64,000 nucleotides of DNA from an uncultured Phascolarctobacterium sp. (GTDB taxonomy: Bacteria; Bacillota; Negativicutes; Acidaminococcales; Acidaminococcaceae). Positions 35,248 to 44,963 of the stretch are shown here, one piece after another. The notes under the pieces are model-generated. The model saw nothing but the letters and a program-made list of their open reading frames with translations. It searched no databases and was not told the origin of the DNA. The translations under genes and the position numbers were made by a program. Numbering within the stretch: position 1 is the stretch's first letter; each line of letters opens with the position of its first letter. The stretch covers positions 1 through 64,000 of the forward strand of contig NZ_CAAGLX010000014.1 of NCBI RefSeq assembly GCF_900770955.1, given 5' to 3'.

Positions 35248-36524
35248 TGATTGTTGGCTTTACTATCCTGCTTCTCGTTCTTCTTGGTTTGGGACTGCCT
35301 GTGGCCTTTGCTTTGGGACTCGGCGGTGTCAGCGGCATGCTGGCGTTCATGGGCGGCGAAAGCGCCTTGAATCAGCTGCCGATTCTCGGCTATAAGTCGC
35401 TGGACGATTTCGTGCTGACGGCCGTGCCGATGTATATTCTTATGAGCCAGATTCTGCTGACCGGTAAGGTGGGCAACAACCTTTTCGATTTGGCGCATAA
35501 GTGGCTGCGTCATCTTCCAGGCGGCCTTGGCATTGCGACGGTTATCGCCTGCGCCATCTTTGCAGCGATTACCGGCTCCTCCGTCGCCTGCGCCGTTACC
35601 ATCGGTGCGATTGCGATTCCTGAGATGCTCAAGCGTGGCTACGATCGTCCGCTGGTTTTGGGCGCTGTGGCGGCGGGCGGTACGCTTGGCATTCTGATTC
35701 CGCCGTCGATTCCGATGATTCTCTACGGTGCGATTACTGATGAATCCATCGGCAAGCTGTTCATGAGCGGCGTTGTTCCCGGCGTGATGATGACCATGAT
35801 GATTATGGCAATCGTTGTTTTCCGCTCGCGCCATCTCGAGCGTGAGGCGGCAGCGCCGTGGAGCGAGCGCATGGAGGCACTGCGTAAAAATTTTTGGGGA
35901 CTGATGCTGCCCGTAATCGTTGTCGGCGGTATCTATACCGGTGTGTTTACGCCGACGGAGGCTGCTGGCATCGGCACGATTTACAGCCTCGTGATAACTT
36001 TCTTCATTTATAAGACGCTCAAGCTCAGCGATTTGCCGGAGATTTTGAACGACACGATTAAGACGACCTGCATGATTTTCGCCATTATGATTGGCGCTAC
36101 GCTGTTCGGCTTCGTGCTGACGATTCTCGATGCGCCGCAGGCACTGACGACGGCGGTTGTAGGTATGCAGGCCAGCAAGTGGCTGGTGTTCATCGCGATT
36201 AACATCCTGCTGCTTTTCCTCGGCTGTATTTTGGAATCGGTTTCGATTATTTTTATTACGCTGCCGATTCTCTTCCCGCTGATTACGCAGCTTGGCTTCG
36301 ATCCTATCTGGTTCAACGTTGTTATGCTGCTGAATTTGGAGCTGGCGCTGATTACGCCGCCTGTTGGCATGAACCTGTTCGTGCTGCAGGGCATCAGTCC
36401 GGACAGCAAAATGACGGATATAATCAAAGGTGTTATCCCGTTTGGCGCGGCGATGGCGCTGGAGATTGTGATTTTGTGCTTCTTCCCGGAGGTGGCTACT
36501 TGGCTGCCTAGTGTAGTGAAGTAG
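35247..36524 (+). CDS. TRAP transporter large permease (DctM family)
   Basis: The 425-residue protein has about twelve hydrophobic segments and DctM motifs: 'AITGSSVACAVTIGAIAIPEM', 'GGTLGILIPPSIPMILYGAI' and 'LITPPVGMNLFVLQGI'. It is the transporting subunit that couples Na+ to solute entry. Codon use is strongly GC-ending with several ATT, like its neighbours. It ends the T-box-controlled operon. A hairpin follows 10 bases after the stop codon. Confidence 0.92.
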   Translation: MIVGFTILLLVLLGLGLPVAFALGLGGVSGMLAFMGGESALNQLPILGYKSLDDFVLTAVPMYILMSQILLTGKVGNNLFDLAHKWLRHLPGGLGIATVIACAIFAAITGSSVACAVTIGAIAIPEMLKRGYDRPLVLGAVAAGGTLGILIPPSIPMILYGAITDESIGKLFMSGVVPGVMMTMMIMAIVVFRSRHLEREAAAPWSERMEALRKNFWGLMLPVIVVGGIYTGVFTPTEAAGIGTIYSLVITFFIYKTLKLSDLPEILNDTIKTTCMIFAIMIGATLFGFVLTILDAPQALTTAVVGMQASKWLVFIAINILLLFLGCILESVSIIFITLPILFPLITQLGFDPIWFNVVMLLNLELALITPPVGMNLFVLQGISPDSKMTDIIKGVIPFGAAMALEIVILCFFPEVATWLPSVVK

Positions 36525-36533
36525 TGCTTATAT

Positions 36534-36585
36534 GCGTTAGAGCGCACCAGCTGTTCCACTCTTCGCATCTGTTCCACTCTAACGC
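36534..36585 (+). terminator. Hairpin after the TRAP operon
   Basis: GCGTTAGAG and CTCTAACGC form a 9-bp stem. The loop contains one complete copy of CTGTTCCACTCT and part of a second that runs into the stem. No good T-run follows directly, so it may be a weak or factor-assisted terminator. Confidence 0.5.
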
Positions 36586-36678
36586 GTCTTTGGATTTTTA
36601 CTTTTTCTGCAATTTACTTTTATCGTGTCGCTGTACTTCTCTGACAGAGGGGTATCCTACAACTCTATAAAAATTTTA

Positions 36679-36707
36679 TTGACAGAGAAAACGAAAAAGC
36701 ATATAAT
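36679..36707 (+). promoter_or_regulatory. typA promoter
   Basis: TTGACA (36679-36684) and TATAAT (36702-36707), 17 bases apart, match the sigma-A consensus exactly. The start is expected near 36714. Confidence 0.92.
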
Positions 36708-36725
36708 AATTTAGTAATATTGTAA

Positions 36726-36754
36726 AAGGATGCACTTGACAAGCATCCTTTTTC
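36726..36754 (+). terminator. Terminator-like hairpin in the typA leader
   Basis: AAGGATGC and GCATCCTT pair around a 9-base loop and run into TTTTTC. It lies between the typA promoter and its ribosome binding site, so it could attenuate transcription or fold differently in the cold. Confidence 0.6.
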
Positions 36755-36784
36755 TTGTCTTTTATGAAGGAGAGAAAAGGAATA

Positions 36785-38611
36785 ATGATTAGAAACGATA
36801 TTCGTAATATAGCAATTATTGCTCACGTTGACCATGGCAAAACTACCTTGGTTGATGCTATGCTGAAGCAAAGCGGCGTTTTCCGTGCTAACGAGCGTGT
36901 TGAAGAGCGTGTTATGGACTCCAACGCCCTGGAGCGTGAACGTGGTATTACCATTCTGTCTAAAAACACTGCTGTTATGCATAACGGCGTAAAAATCAAC
37001 ATTCTGGACACCCCGGGCCATGCTGACTTCGGCGGTGAGGTTGAACGCGTACTGACCATGGTTGATGGTGTACTGCTGTTGGTTGATGCTTATGAAGGCC
37101 CGATGCCGCAGACCAAATACGTACTGCGTAAAGCATTGGAGCAGCACCTGAAACCGATTGTTGTCATCAACAAGATTGACCGTCCTGACCAACGTGTTGA
37201 CGAGGTTATTGATGAAGTTCTGGACCTGTTCATTGAGCTGGATGCAGATGAAGATCAGCTGGAGTTCCCGGTAGTTCTGACCTCCGCCCGTAACGGCATT
37301 GCCAAGCTGTCCATGGATGAGGAAAGTGATTCCCTGGAGCCGCTGTTTAAGGTAATTCTGGAAAACATTCCTGCTCCGGACGTTGACGTTAACGCTCCGC
37401 TGCAGATGCTGGTTAACACCCTGGACTATGATGATTATGTAGGCCGTATCGTTGTAGGCCGTGTAGTTCGCGGTACCATCCACAATGGCGAAAACATCAC
37501 CCTGATGGATGAAGCAGGCAACCGTAACGGTAAAATCGGCCGTCTGTACACCTACCAGGGCCTGAAGCGTGTAGAAGTGCCTGAGGTTGAAGCAGGTGAT
37601 ATCGTTGCGCTGATTGGTCTGCAGGACGCTAACATCGGTGACACTATCGCTGACAGCGAAAATCCGGAAGCTCTGAAGGGCATCAAGATTGACGAGCCTA
37701 CTCTGTCCATGCTCTTCTACGTTAACAACAGCCCGTTTGCCGGCCGTGAAGGCGAATTTGTAACCAGCCGTCACCTGCGTGACCGTCTGTTCAAAGAGGT
37801 TAAGACCAACGTTTCCATGCGTGTTAAAGAAACCGACAGCCCGGATGCTTATGAGGTTGCCGGCCGTGGCGAGCTGCATCTGTCTATTTTGATTGAAACC
37901 ATGCGTCGTGAAGGCTTTGAGCTGCAGGTAGGTAAACCTAAGGTTATTATGCACCGCGATGAAAATGGCAAGCTGATGGAGCCTATGGAAGCACTGACTA
38001 TCGACGTACCGCAGGACTTCATGGGCGCTGTTATGGAAGGCCTGGGCCTGCGTAAGGCTGAGCTGCAGAACATGACTGAGATGGCAGGCTATCTGCGTAT
38101 GGAATTCAAGATTCCTGCTCGCGGCCTGATTGGTTTCCGTAACCAGTTCCTCACCGATACCAAAGGTAACGGCGTTATGAACCATGTATTTGCCGGTTAT
38201 GAAGAATATAAGGGTGAAATCCCCGGCCGTACCCGTGGTAGCCTGGTTGCCTTTGAAACTGGCGAAACCACTTCCTATGGTATCGGCAACGCTCAGGAGC
38301 GCGGCACCATGTTCGTTGTTCCTGCAGAAAAGATTTACGAAGGCCAGCTGGTTGGCGAAAACAGCCGTGAGGACGACATGGACGTTAACCCCTGCAAAAA
38401 GAAACATGTCAGCAACATGCGTGCTTCCGGCAGTGACGATGCTATCCGCCTGATTCCGCCTCAGACCTTCTCTCTGGAACAGGCTCTGGAGCACATCAAC
38501 GATGATGAGCTGGTAGAGGTAACTCCGAAGAGCATCCGTATGCGCAAGAAGGTTCTGGACCGTCTGGAGCGCGGCAAGCTGCGTGGCCGTATGAAGAACG
38601 GTCAGGTATAA
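36785..38611 (+). CDS. typA: Ribosome-associated GTPase TypA/BipA
   Basis: The 608-residue protein has GTPase motifs 'AHVDHGKTTL' (G1), 'RGITI' (G2), 'DTPGHADFGGEVER' (G3) and 'NKIDRPDQR' (G4), then the EF-G-like domains and the TypA-specific C-terminal domain ('GNAQERGTMFV'). TypA binds ribosomes, affects 50S assembly and is needed at low temperature or under stress. ATG 36785 was chosen; the frame is open ten codons upstream from a TTG. The very regular codon use suggests high expression. Confidence 0.96.
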   Translation: MIRNDIRNIAIIAHVDHGKTTLVDAMLKQSGVFRANERVEERVMDSNALERERGITILSKNTAVMHNGVKINILDTPGHADFGGEVERVLTMVDGVLLLVDAYEGPMPQTKYVLRKALEQHLKPIVVINKIDRPDQRVDEVIDEVLDLFIELDADEDQLEFPVVLTSARNGIAKLSMDEESDSLEPLFKVILENIPAPDVDVNAPLQMLVNTLDYDDYVGRIVVGRVVRGTIHNGENITLMDEAGNRNGKIGRLYTYQGLKRVEVPEVEAGDIVALIGLQDANIGDTIADSENPEALKGIKIDEPTLSMLFYVNNSPFAGREGEFVTSRHLRDRLFKEVKTNVSMRVKETDSPDAYEVAGRGELHLSILIETMRREGFELQVGKPKVIMHRDENGKLMEPMEALTIDVPQDFMGAVMEGLGLRKAELQNMTEMAGYLRMEFKIPARGLIGFRNQFLTDTKGNGVMNHVFAGYEEYKGEIPGRTRGSLVAFETGETTSYGIGNAQERGTMFVVPAEKIYEGQLVGENSREDDMDVNPCKKKHVSNMRASGSDDAIRLIPPQTFSLEQALEHINDDELVEVTPKSIRMRKKVLDRLERGKLRGRMKNGQV

Positions 38612-38723
38612 ATTTTGACAACCTGTTAAAAATCTGCTACAATTAATATTACTAAGCAGGACTTTTGCCTATAGGCAGCGAATAATAGTCTAAATAACTG
38701 TTTTGGTTTGGAGGCTGATGGCC

Positions 38724-39098
38724 ATGGGTTTAAAAAATACAGCAATGAAATTCTTTTGGTCTGATGAGACGGAAGAGCAGCAGGAGGAATATACCCGTCC
38801 GCGTCTGCTGAAATCCGGTCATCTGAATATTATGGTGCGTACACCGAAATCCTTTGCGGATGTGCGTGAATATGCTGATTCGCTGATGAACGGCAGTGCA
38901 ATTATGGTATGCTTTGATGCAGTTGACGAAGCGCTCAGATATCGTATTTTTGATTATCTGAACGGTGTAAGCTACATTATTAATGCCGATGTGAAAAAAA
39001 TTAATGATGATTTGCTGCTTTATGCGCCTGAACAGGTGCAGGTTAATAAAGAGGAGGCAAGAGCTTCTTCTAATGTACGTTCCTGGCTTAGCAAATAA
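38724..39098 (+). CDS. sepF: Cell division protein SepF
   Basis: The 124-residue protein has the SepF core: an N-terminal amphipathic membrane-binding segment (MGLKNTAMKFFW), then 'NIMVRTPKSFADVREYADSL', 'IMVCFDAVDEALRYRIFDYLNGVSY'-type residues and 'INDDLLLYAPEQV'. SepF anchors FtsZ to the membrane and bundles it. The ATG at 38724 lies nine bases after GGAGG; an ATG two codons earlier is too close to it. It is a single gene with its own terminator rather than in the usual yggS-sepF cluster. Confidence 0.93.
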   Translation: MGLKNTAMKFFWSDETEEQQEEYTRPRLLKSGHLNIMVRTPKSFADVREYADSLMNGSAIMVCFDAVDEALRYRIFDYLNGVSYIINADVKKINDDLLLYAPEQVQVNKEEARASSNVRSWLSK

Positions 39099-39110
39099 AT
39101 AGCAAAAGTT

Positions 39111-39154
39111 AGCCGTTGCTTGTCACCTTGCGGGGTGGCCGGCAACGGCTTTTT
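39111..39154 (+). terminator. sepF terminator
   Basis: AGCCGTTGC and GCAACGGCT form the outer stem, with an inner CACC/GGTG helix, followed by TTTTG. Confidence 0.85.
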
Positions 39155-39263
39155 GTGTGCGGATACAGGCAGGCGATATTTGCAAATAAGAGGCCGGTGT
39201 GCTAAAATTATAAGAAATTTATTAATCCTATAAGCGATGCTGAACAAGAAAGAAGAGGTATAT

Positions 39264-39986
39264 ATGAGCGAAAAGAAAATGATGAAAAACGGTAAAAAAT
39301 TAGGTGTTGTCGGCGGCCTCGGTCCTGCAGCCGCTGCTGAATTTCTCCGTCAGTTCACTATGAGATGCCCGGCGAACTGCGACCAGGAGCATCCGGTAGT
39401 ATATATGATCGGTGACTGCGATATTCCGGACCGCGGCACGGCAATTTTCGGCAAGGGTGAATCTCCGCTGCCGAAGCTGAAGGCTGATTTGCTGCAACTG
39501 TGTGATATGGGCGCAGATGTGCTTGCTGTTCCCTGCAATACCGCACATTTCTTTATCGACCAGTTCGCAGAAGAGCTGCCGGTACCGCTGCTGCATATCG
39601 TTGACGAAACTGTTAAGGCTGCCAAGGAGCTGTCCCCGGAAAAGGGTGCCTGGATGCTGTCTACCAAGGGTACCCGTGCTTGCGGACTGTATCAGAAATA
39701 TGCCGAAAAGCGCGGATTGACGCTGTACATCCCGAATGAGGAGCAGAGCGATAAATCTCAGGAGGTTATCAACTGCGTTAAGGCTAACCAGCTGGCAAAG
39801 GCCGGCGCTATTATGAAGGAGCTGGTAGAGGAGCTGTGGGCTGAGCGTGATATCCCTGTAATGACTGCCTGCACTGAGCTGCCACTGGGTTATGATGCAT
39901 CCGGACTGCCGCAGGAGCGCAGCGTTTCCAGCATCGGTGCGCTGGCAGATGCCTGCGTGCGCGCGCTGTATGAAGAAGTAAAATAA
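39264..39986 (+). CDS. Aspartate/glutamate racemase family protein
   Basis: The 240-residue protein has both catalytic cysteines of the aspartate racemase group: C91 in 'AVPCNTAHFF' and C203 in 'MTACTELPLG', plus the N-terminal 'LGVVGGLGPAAAAEFLRQF'. Such cofactor-free enzymes invert aspartate or glutamate. It is not clearly MurI, which has a different N-terminal pattern. The start at ATG 39264 follows AGAGG; an ATG nine codons earlier is possible. It lies alone between terminators. Confidence 0.88.
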   Translation: MSEKKMMKNGKKLGVVGGLGPAAAAEFLRQFTMRCPANCDQEHPVVYMIGDCDIPDRGTAIFGKGESPLPKLKADLLQLCDMGADVLAVPCNTAHFFIDQFAEELPVPLLHIVDETVKAAKELSPEKGAWMLSTKGTRACGLYQKYAEKRGLTLYIPNEEQSDKSQEVINCVKANQLAKAGAIMKELVEELWAERDIPVMTACTELPLGYDASGLPQERSVSSIGALADACVRALYEEVK

Positions 39987-40000
39987 TATCTGAGTATTGC

Positions 40001-40033
40001 AACCACCTTGGCTTGAGGCTGAGGTGGTTTTTA
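40001..40033 (+). terminator. Racemase terminator
   Basis: AACCACCT and AGGTGGTT form an 8-bp stem around TGGCTTGAGGCTG, followed by TTTATTTT. Confidence 0.85.
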
Positions 40034-40133
40034 TTTTACTGCGTTTATCATGGCAGTGTGCTATAATATAAACATACTATCGTCGGCAGCGGCTTTGGCA
40101 AGCTCCTGCCTTTTGTTAACAGAGGTAAAAAAT

Positions 40134-42983
40134 ATGCAAGAATTTTTAATTGTAAAGGGTGCGCGACAGCACAACCTGAAAAATATAACGGTAGAAATAC
40201 CGCGCAATAAAATGGTAGTTATCACAGGCCTCAGCGGCAGCGGCAAAAGTAGCCTGGCCTTTGATACAATTTATGCCGAAGGCCAGCGCCGCTATGTGGA
40301 ATCACTTTCGGCCTACGCCCGCCAGTTCTTGGGACAGATGGACAAGCCGGATGTGGATTATATCGAAGGCCTGAGCCCGGCAATTTCTATCGACCAGAAA
40401 ACAACGAGCCGCAATCCGCGTTCTACCGTAGGTACGGTAACGGAAATATACGATTACCTGCGTCTTTTGTTCGCACGCGCCGGTGAACCGCACTGCCCTA
40501 AATGCGGCAAGCTCATCGAGCAGCAGAGCGTGCAGCAGATAGTCGACAAGGTGCTGGAGCTGCCGCAGGGAAGCCGCTTTATGGTGATGGCACCGCTGGT
40601 ACGTGGGCGCAAGGGTGAGCATATGCGCGTGCTCGACGATATGCGGCGTGCAGGCTATGTACGTATGTATATTGACGGCGAGGTTCGCACGTTGGATGAG
40701 GACATCCGCCTGGAGAAAAACAAGAAGCACAGCCTTTCTGTAGTTATCGACCGCTTGGCAGTGCGTGACGGCATCAGGCAGCGTCTGACGGATTCCGTGG
40801 AAACGGCGCTGAAGCTGGCAGACGGCTTTGCTGAGGTGGCAACGCTGGGCGAAGCAACGGCAACGCAGCTTTTCAGCGAGCATTTTGCCTGCAATGACTG
40901 CGGCATCAGCCTGCCGGCAATTGAACCGCGTCTGTTTTCCTTCAATAATCCCTTTGGTGCCTGCCCGGACTGCACCGGTCTTGGCATGCATATGGAGTTT
41001 GACAAATCTTTGATTGTGCCTGACGCTGACAAAAGCTTTGCCGACAGATGCATTGCCTGCTTCAGCAACAATCTGAATTCCTATTTTATGAAGCAGCTGG
41101 GCGCTGTGCTTGCTGCTTATGGCTATAGCTACGACACCAAATGGAATGAGCTGACGCCTGAGATGCAGCAGCTTTTGTGGGATGGTGCCGGTGAAAGCAA
41201 GTTTAAGTTCCTGTACGAAAACCTGCAGGGTGAGGTCAAGGAGCACAACACAACCTTTGACGGTATTTTGAACGTGCTGCGCCGTCGTTACCGCGAAGCC
41301 TTCAGTGATGCTATGCGTCAGGACTTGGAGGAGTTTATGACGAGCACTCCCTGCGCGGCCTGCCACGGCAGTCGCTTGAAGCCGGAGGCCTTGGCTATTC
41401 TTATCGGCGGCAAAAATATCTGCGAGGTGACGGCGCTGACGGTGCGCGACTGCCTGCAGTTTTTTAAGGAGCTTGTGCTGACGCCGAAGCAGCAGCTAAT
41501 TGCGCATCAGGTGCTGAAGGAGATTATGGCACGTCTGCAGTTTCTCAACGATGTCGGCCTTGATTACCTGACGCTTGACAGAAGCGCCGGTACGCTCAGC
41601 GGCGGCGAAGCGCAGCGCATCCGCCTGGCAACGCAGATAGGCAGCGGCCTGACAGGCGTGCTGTATATTCTGGACGAACCTAGCATCGGCCTGCACCAGC
41701 GCGATAACGGCAAGCTGCTGGAAACACTCAAGCATCTGCGTGATTTGGGCAATACGCTGATTGTTGTCGAGCATGACGAGGAAACGATGTATGCTGCCGA
41801 CCAGATTATCGACATCGGTCCGGGAGCAGGCGAGCATGGCGGTGAAGTGGTGGCACAGGGTACGGTGGAAGAAATTAAGCAGGTGCCTGCATCCGTTACC
41901 GGTACCTATCTTAGCGGCCGCAAATTTATCCCGGTTCCTAAGCATCGCCGTGAGTGCGATGGCAGGATGCTGACGATTCACGGTGCCCGCGCCAACAATC
42001 TCAAAAATATTGATGTCAGCATTCCGCTCGGAGTCTTTACCGTGGTGACAGGCGTGAGCGGCAGCGGTAAATCAACCTTGATAAATGATATTCTTTATAA
42101 CTCCCTGGCTGCCAAGCTCAATGGTGCGCGCTTGCGTGCTTCCGAGCATGACAGCATCGAGGGCATAGAATATACGGATAAGGTAATCAATATCGACCAG
42201 TCCCCAATCGGACGCACACCGCGCTCCAATCCCGCAACCTATACCAGCGTCTTTGATTTTATCCGCGAGCTGTTCAGCCAGACCAACGAGGCTAAGCTGC
42301 GCGGCTATAAGGCCGGTCGCTTCAGCTTTAACGTGAAGGGAGGACGCTGCGAGGCCTGCAAGGGCGACGGCATGAATAAGATAGAAATGAACTTTCTGCC
42401 GGACGTTTACGTTCCTTGCGAGGTTTGTCACGGTGCACGCTACAACCGCGATACGCTGGAGGTGCATTACAAGGGCAAATCCATCGCTGAGGTGCTTGAT
42501 ATGACGGTAAGCGAGGCCTGCGAGTTCTTCAAGAACCAGCCACGCATTTACCGCAAGCTGGCAGTGCTGGAGGACGTAGGCCTTGGCTACATTCATCTGG
42601 GACAGGCAGCGACGACGCTGAGCGGCGGCGAAGCACAGCGCGTAAAGCTGGCAACAGAGCTTTCGCGCCGCAGTACGGGACGCACCGTGTATATTCTGGA
42701 CGAGCCTACGACAGGCCTGCATATTGCGGACGTGCACAAGCTGCTGGATGTGCTGCAGCGTCTTGTTGAAGGCGGTGACAGCGTTATCGTCATCGAGCAT
42801 AATCTGGACGTTATCAAGGTGGCGGATTACATTATCGACCTCGGTCCAGAGGGCGGCGACAAAGGCGGTACTCTGGTGGCAAGTGGTACGCCGGAGGAGG
42901 TAGCGAAGGTCAAAAAATCCTACACCGGACAGTACATCAAGCAGGAGCTGGCTAAGGCGAAGAAGAACGGGTGGTATGTATGA
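40134..42983 (+). CDS. uvrA: Excinuclease ABC subunit A
   Basis: The 949-residue protein has two ABC ATPase units: Walker A 'GLSGSGKSSL' (about 34) and 'GVSGSGKSTL' (about 640), signature 'LSGGEAQR' twice, and zinc modules with CxxC pairs ('CNDCGISLPAIEP', 'CEACKGDG...CEVCHG'). UvrA finds bulky DNA damage and loads UvrB for nucleotide excision repair. ATG 40134 follows AGAGG; the open frame 84 bases upstream is not homologous. It overlaps uvrC by 4 bases (ATGA). uvrB is not in the window. Confidence 0.97.
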   Translation: MQEFLIVKGARQHNLKNITVEIPRNKMVVITGLSGSGKSSLAFDTIYAEGQRRYVESLSAYARQFLGQMDKPDVDYIEGLSPAISIDQKTTSRNPRSTVGTVTEIYDYLRLLFARAGEPHCPKCGKLIEQQSVQQIVDKVLELPQGSRFMVMAPLVRGRKGEHMRVLDDMRRAGYVRMYIDGEVRTLDEDIRLEKNKKHSLSVVIDRLAVRDGIRQRLTDSVETALKLADGFAEVATLGEATATQLFSEHFACNDCGISLPAIEPRLFSFNNPFGACPDCTGLGMHMEFDKSLIVPDADKSFADRCIACFSNNLNSYFMKQLGAVLAAYGYSYDTKWNELTPEMQQLLWDGAGESKFKFLYENLQGEVKEHNTTFDGILNVLRRRYREAFSDAMRQDLEEFMTSTPCAACHGSRLKPEALAILIGGKNICEVTALTVRDCLQFFKELVLTPKQQLIAHQVLKEIMARLQFLNDVGLDYLTLDRSAGTLSGGEAQRIRLATQIGSGLTGVLYILDEPSIGLHQRDNGKLLETLKHLRDLGNTLIVVEHDEETMYAADQIIDIGPGAGEHGGEVVAQGTVEEIKQVPASVTGTYLSGRKFIPVPKHRRECDGRMLTIHGARANNLKNIDVSIPLGVFTVVTGVSGSGKSTLINDILYNSLAAKLNGARLRASEHDSIEGIEYTDKVINIDQSPIGRTPRSNPATYTSVFDFIRELFSQTNEAKLRGYKAGRFSFNVKGGRCEACKGDGMNKIEMNFLPDVYVPCEVCHGARYNRDTLEVHYKGKSIAEVLDMTVSEACEFFKNQPRIYRKLAVLEDVGLGYIHLGQAATTLSGGEAQRVKLATELSRRSTGRTVYILDEPTTGLHIADVHKLLDVLQRLVEGGDSVIVIEHNLDVIKVADYIIDLGPEGGDKGGTLVASGTPEEVAKVKKSYTGQYIKQELAKAKKNGWYV

Positions 42984-44827
42984 CAGAATTAGCCGCAGGC
43001 TTTAGCGACAATATAAAAAATGCCTTGGCCGTACTGCCGGAAAAGCCAGGCGTTTACCTGATGCATGATGCCTCCGGCAAGGTTATCTATGTAGGCAAGG
43101 CGGTAGTGCTGAAAAACCGCGTGCGCAGCTACTTCCGCAATTTGGCTAGCCATACGCCGAAGGTTAAGGCGATGGTGGCGAAAATCGCGGAGATTGAAAC
43201 GATTGTTACCTCCAGTGAGGTAGAAGCACTGATTTTGGAGTGCAACCTGATTAAAAAATATCGCCCGCGTTACAACATCAGCCTGAAGGATGATAAAACA
43301 TATCCTTATCTTAAGGTTACGATGCAGGAGGATTTCCCGCGTTTATATGTGACGCGCAGGCAGCTGCGTGACGGTGCACGTTATTACGGACCTTATGCCG
43401 ACGCCGGAGCCATGCATGCCACGGTAAAGCTGCTGCGCAGCATGTTTCCCCTGCGCACCTGCCGCAAAATGAACGTGGACAGACCATGCCTTAACTACCA
43501 TATCAAGCGCTGCCTTGCGCCCTGCGCCGGTTACATCAGCAAGGCGGATTATCACAAGATGATAAAATCCGTCTGCATGGTGTTGGACGGACGCACCACG
43601 GAGCTGGAGCGTGATTTGAAGCAGCAGATGCAGGAGGCAGCGGATAACTACGCCTTTGAGGAGGCTGCCAGACTACGCGACCAGCTGCAGGCTGTGGCAC
43701 GTCTGAACGAGGCGCAGAAGGCTGTCACCAATAATGGCGGTGATATGGATATCTTCGGCCTGGGGCAGGATATGACGGGCCTGTGCGTACAGTTATTCTT
43801 CGTGCGTAAGGGCAAGCTCATCGGCAGAGATAATTTCTTTTTACCCGACGGCGGCGATACGCCGCAGGAGGTTATAACAGCCTTTGTGAAGCAGTATTAT
43901 AACGAAGCAACCTTTATTCCCAAGGAAGTAGTGCTGCCGTATTTGCCCGAGGAGGATGAAAAGCAGCTTATTGAAACCTGGCTGGCAGACAAGGCACAGC
44001 GAAGGGTGGAGCTGCTGCTGCCGCAGCGTGGCGTTAAAAAGGATTTGCTGAAGCTGGCGAATGAAAATGCTGTCAAGCTGCTTAATGAACGCCTGCGTAA
44101 GGGCAGCCTGTCGCTCAAAAATGACCTGCAGGCAGCCGAAGAGCTGCAGCAGGCCTTGGGCTTGGAGCATCCCCTGGAGCGCATGGACTGCTTCGATATC
44201 AGCCATACGCAGGGCAGCGAAACTGTTGCCTCCATGGTTGTGTTCCGCAACGGCACCAGCAGCAAGAAGGATTACCGTAGATATAAAATCGTTTCGGCAG
44301 AAGGCAAGCCTGATGATTTCAAATCCATGCAGGAGGTTGTCTACCGCCGTTACCGGGATTATGAGGACTTGCCAAGCCTGGTGGTTATCGACGGCGGCAA
44401 GGGCCAGCTGAGCTCGGCGCTGGAGGTTATCCGCGGCCTTGGCCTTGACGATTTGCCGGTTGTAGGCTTGGCCAAGCGCGAGGAGGAAATCTTTAAGCCG
44501 CACCAAAGCGAAAGCATCATGCTGGACCGTGAAGGCGCTGCGCTGCACCTTATCCAGCGCATCCGCGATGAGGCGCACCGCTTTGCTATTACCTACCACC
44601 GCAAGCTGCGCGGTAAGCGCAATCTCGTTTCCGTGCTCGACCATGTGGAGGGCATCGGCCCTAAGCGACGTCAGGAGCTGTGGAAGGCGTTCAAAACGTT
44701 GGACGCTATGCGGGCAGCCAACGTCGAAGAGCTGGCTGCGGTAGAAGGCATGAACCATGCGGCGGCACAGACGCTGTACGACTTCTTCCGCCTAGATTTG
44801 CCGGAAAAGCAGCAGGCGCTGCAGTAA
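42980..44827 (+). CDS. uvrC: Excinuclease ABC subunit C
   Basis: The 615-residue protein has the N-terminal GIY-YIG nuclease 'KPGVYLMHDASGKVIYVGKA', a UVR motif around 200-235 ('YAFEEAARLRDQLQAV'), the RNase H-like 5' nuclease with 'DCFDISHTQGSE' and 'VVIDGGKGQLSSALEV', and C-terminal helix-hairpin-helix 'HVEGIGPKRRQELW'. UvrC makes both incisions in excision repair. Its ATG overlaps the uvrA stop codon, so the pair is translationally coupled. Confidence 0.97.
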   Translation: MTELAAGFSDNIKNALAVLPEKPGVYLMHDASGKVIYVGKAVVLKNRVRSYFRNLASHTPKVKAMVAKIAEIETIVTSSEVEALILECNLIKKYRPRYNISLKDDKTYPYLKVTMQEDFPRLYVTRRQLRDGARYYGPYADAGAMHATVKLLRSMFPLRTCRKMNVDRPCLNYHIKRCLAPCAGYISKADYHKMIKSVCMVLDGRTTELERDLKQQMQEAADNYAFEEAARLRDQLQAVARLNEAQKAVTNNGGDMDIFGLGQDMTGLCVQLFFVRKGKLIGRDNFFLPDGGDTPQEVITAFVKQYYNEATFIPKEVVLPYLPEEDEKQLIETWLADKAQRRVELLLPQRGVKKDLLKLANENAVKLLNERLRKGSLSLKNDLQAAEELQQALGLEHPLERMDCFDISHTQGSETVASMVVFRNGTSSKKDYRRYKIVSAEGKPDDFKSMQEVVYRRYRDYEDLPSLVVIDGGKGQLSSALEVIRGLGLDDLPVVGLAKREEEIFKPHQSESIMLDREGAALHLIQRIRDEAHRFAITYHRKLRGKRNLVSVLDHVEGIGPKRRQELWKAFKTLDAMRAANVEELAAVEGMNHAAAQTLYDFFRLDLPEKQQALQ

Positions 44828-44963
44828 AAAGGTTCACAGCTATTTTGCAGAATATCCTTGCAGACTATGCTATAATAATTATAGGTCAAAAATAATAATT
44901 ATTATGTAGCTCGCGCTTATCTTTCTTAAAAGCGCAGGCTATGGCAAGAGGAGGACGAAGCTA

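Noticed and set aside
36534..36585. Two direct CTGTTCCACTCT repeats as an operator or attachment site
   Set aside because: They lie within the hairpin that follows the TRAP operon; no integrase or regulator is near.
36665..38494. A 609-codon open frame on the minus strand opposite typA
   Set aside because: It is a mirror of the strong codon bias of typA. The composition is implausible (many Asn, Gln, His), it has no ribosome binding site, and typA is certain.
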